Positions 62,991-64,000 of a DNA stretch of 64,000 nucleotides are shown here, one piece after another. A program made the translations under genes and the position numbers. The notes beneath the pieces were generated by a model, which was not told where the DNA came from, made no database searches, and was given only the letters and a program-made list of their open reading frames with translations. This stretch comes from Arcuatula senhousia (taxonomy: Eukaryota; Mollusca; Bivalvia; Mytilida; Mytilidae), in NCBI GenBank assembly GCA_963971305.1, contig OZ020308.1, positions 20,829,838 to 20,893,837 on the forward strand. The letters run 5' to 3'. Numbering within the stretch: the stretch's first letter is position 1; every line of letters starts with the position of its first letter.

Positions 62991-63905
62991 TGTCTCGCCT
63001 GCGAAGCAGAGCGGGACATAGGTGTTACTTTACCGGCGGCGGCAGCGACGGCGGCGGCGACGACGGCGGCGACGGCGGCGTTAACTTTTTGAAAAAGTTT
63101 TATGAGCACCTCCATATCTCAAGAACTATTGGTCCTGGGTTGATGAAACTTGGTATGCATATGCCCCAGTAGTAGCTTAGCACAGTTGCATCCCCATCTT
63201 TTGACCTTGACCTTGATTTTCTGACAATTTTCAATACATATAATAGCAATGAAAAAGTTTTGCGAGCACCTCCATATCTCAAGAACTATAGGTCCTGGGT
63301 TGATGAAACTTGGTATGCATATGCCCCAGTAGTAGCTTAGCACAGTTGCATCCCCATCTTTTGACCTTGACCTTGATTTTCCGGTTGAGTGACTTTGACA
63401 ATTTTCAATACATATAATAGCAATGAAAAAGTTTTGCGAGCACCTCCATATCTCAAGAACTATAGGTCCTAGGTTGATGAAACTTGGTATGCATATGCCT
63501 CAGTAGTAGCTTAGCACAGTTGCATCCCCATCTTTTGACCTTGACCTTGATTTTTCGGTTGAGTGACTTTGACAATTTTCAATACATATAATAGCAATGG
63601 AAAAGTTTTGCGAGCACCTCCATATCTCAAACACTATAGGTCCTAGGTTGATGAAACTTGGTATGCATATTCCCCAGTAGTAGCTTAGCACAGTTGCATC
63701 CCCATCTTTTGACCTTGACCTTGATTTTCCGGTTGAGTGACTTTGATTATTTTTATTGCATATATTTGCAATGTTTAAGTTCTATAAACATCTTTTGATC
63801 TCAGAAACTGAAAATCCATGTAAATTCAAAATATAGTGGAAGTAAGAAAGAATAATTGTTTCTGATGGTGCCGGCAGGCGAGACATACTTTAGTGTTAAC
63901 TCTTG
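62991..63905 (+). mobile_element. GTCTCGCC-family TIR element, best-preserved copy
   Basis: Left TGTCTCGCCTGCGAAGCAGA, right GCCGGCAGGCGAGACATACT. A GGCGGCGGCGACGACGGCGG leader is followed by four tandem units starting at about 63091, 63251, 63425 and 63600 (period about 160-175 bp) with CACCTCCATATCTCAAGAAC and GGTATGCATATGCCCCAGTA. Frames through the units are artefacts. Confidence 0.9.
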
Positions 63906-64000
63906 TGTGTTTTAGTAGTCCTATATGCTTCTGTTCTGACAACTTTTTACCAAATTTTCTGTTGAAAATAACGCATAGGATAATCTTGACAATTGATTGT

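Noticed and set aside
63100..63691. Minus-strand frames with repeated MLSYYWGICIPSFINPG
   Set aside because: Translations of the tandem units of the GTCTCGCC element.
58694..64000. Search for C-terminal TRPM exons
   Set aside because: No frame with splice signals and TRPM-like C-terminal sequence was found; the region is repeats and AT-rich DNA, so the rest of the gene is taken to lie downstream.

Overview
This window looks like nuclear DNA of a marine bivalve mollusc, most likely a mussel (Mytilidae). The reasons are split genes with GT/AG introns, AT-rich sequence, a secreted C1q-domain gene of the type expanded in bivalves, and many short inverted-repeat elements and tRNA-derived SINEs of types I associate with bivalves. 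The species call is inference; no database search was run.

Layout. (1) 1-5.8 kb, minus strand: a non-LTR (LINE) retrotransposon. ORF2 (endonuclease plus reverse transcriptase) is open from its ATG at 2356 to the window edge without a stop. A 710-codon ORF1-type protein (viroplasmin/RNase H1-N-like, PHD finger, coiled coil, SGNH esterase) lies upstream at 5819-3687. (2) 6-17.5 kb: no host gene. It holds a large nested inverted repeat (5991 to 15826), several nested inverted-repeat elements, SINE copies, a GACA microsatellite and a 1.2-kb array of 21-bp GATATC palindromes. (3) 18.3-20.1 kb, plus strand: a complete four-exon secreted C1q-domain protein of 224 residues. (4) 20.1-28 kb: decayed LINE pieces, an hAT-like element, a CACGTG palindrome element and a bivalve interspersed repeat. 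(5) 28.15-58.7 kb, plus strand: 23 consecutive in-phase exons (plus one alternative exon) of a TRPM-family cation channel, from a plausible start codon through the N-terminal SLOG/MHR region, the membrane helices, the pore and the TRP helix. The C-terminus lies beyond the window. Its introns are full of nested inverted-repeat elements. (6) 58.7-64 kb: repeat sequence with no exon I can support.

The most unusual feature is the TRPM gene. Most of exon 12 has been amplified into a 78-bp (26-codon) minisatellite of about 28 units that begins in the exon and runs in frame into the intron, with the splice donor in nearly every unit. Three other exon junctions (acceptors of exons 3 and 11, donor of exon 16) are tandemly duplicated, and exon 7 exists as two similar 75-bp versions, probably mutually exclusive. 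A recurrent intronic repeat ends just upstream of several exons.

The two host genes are unrelated in function: one is probably a secreted, lectin-like recognition protein and the other a membrane cation channel. All other coding sequence belongs to retroelements.
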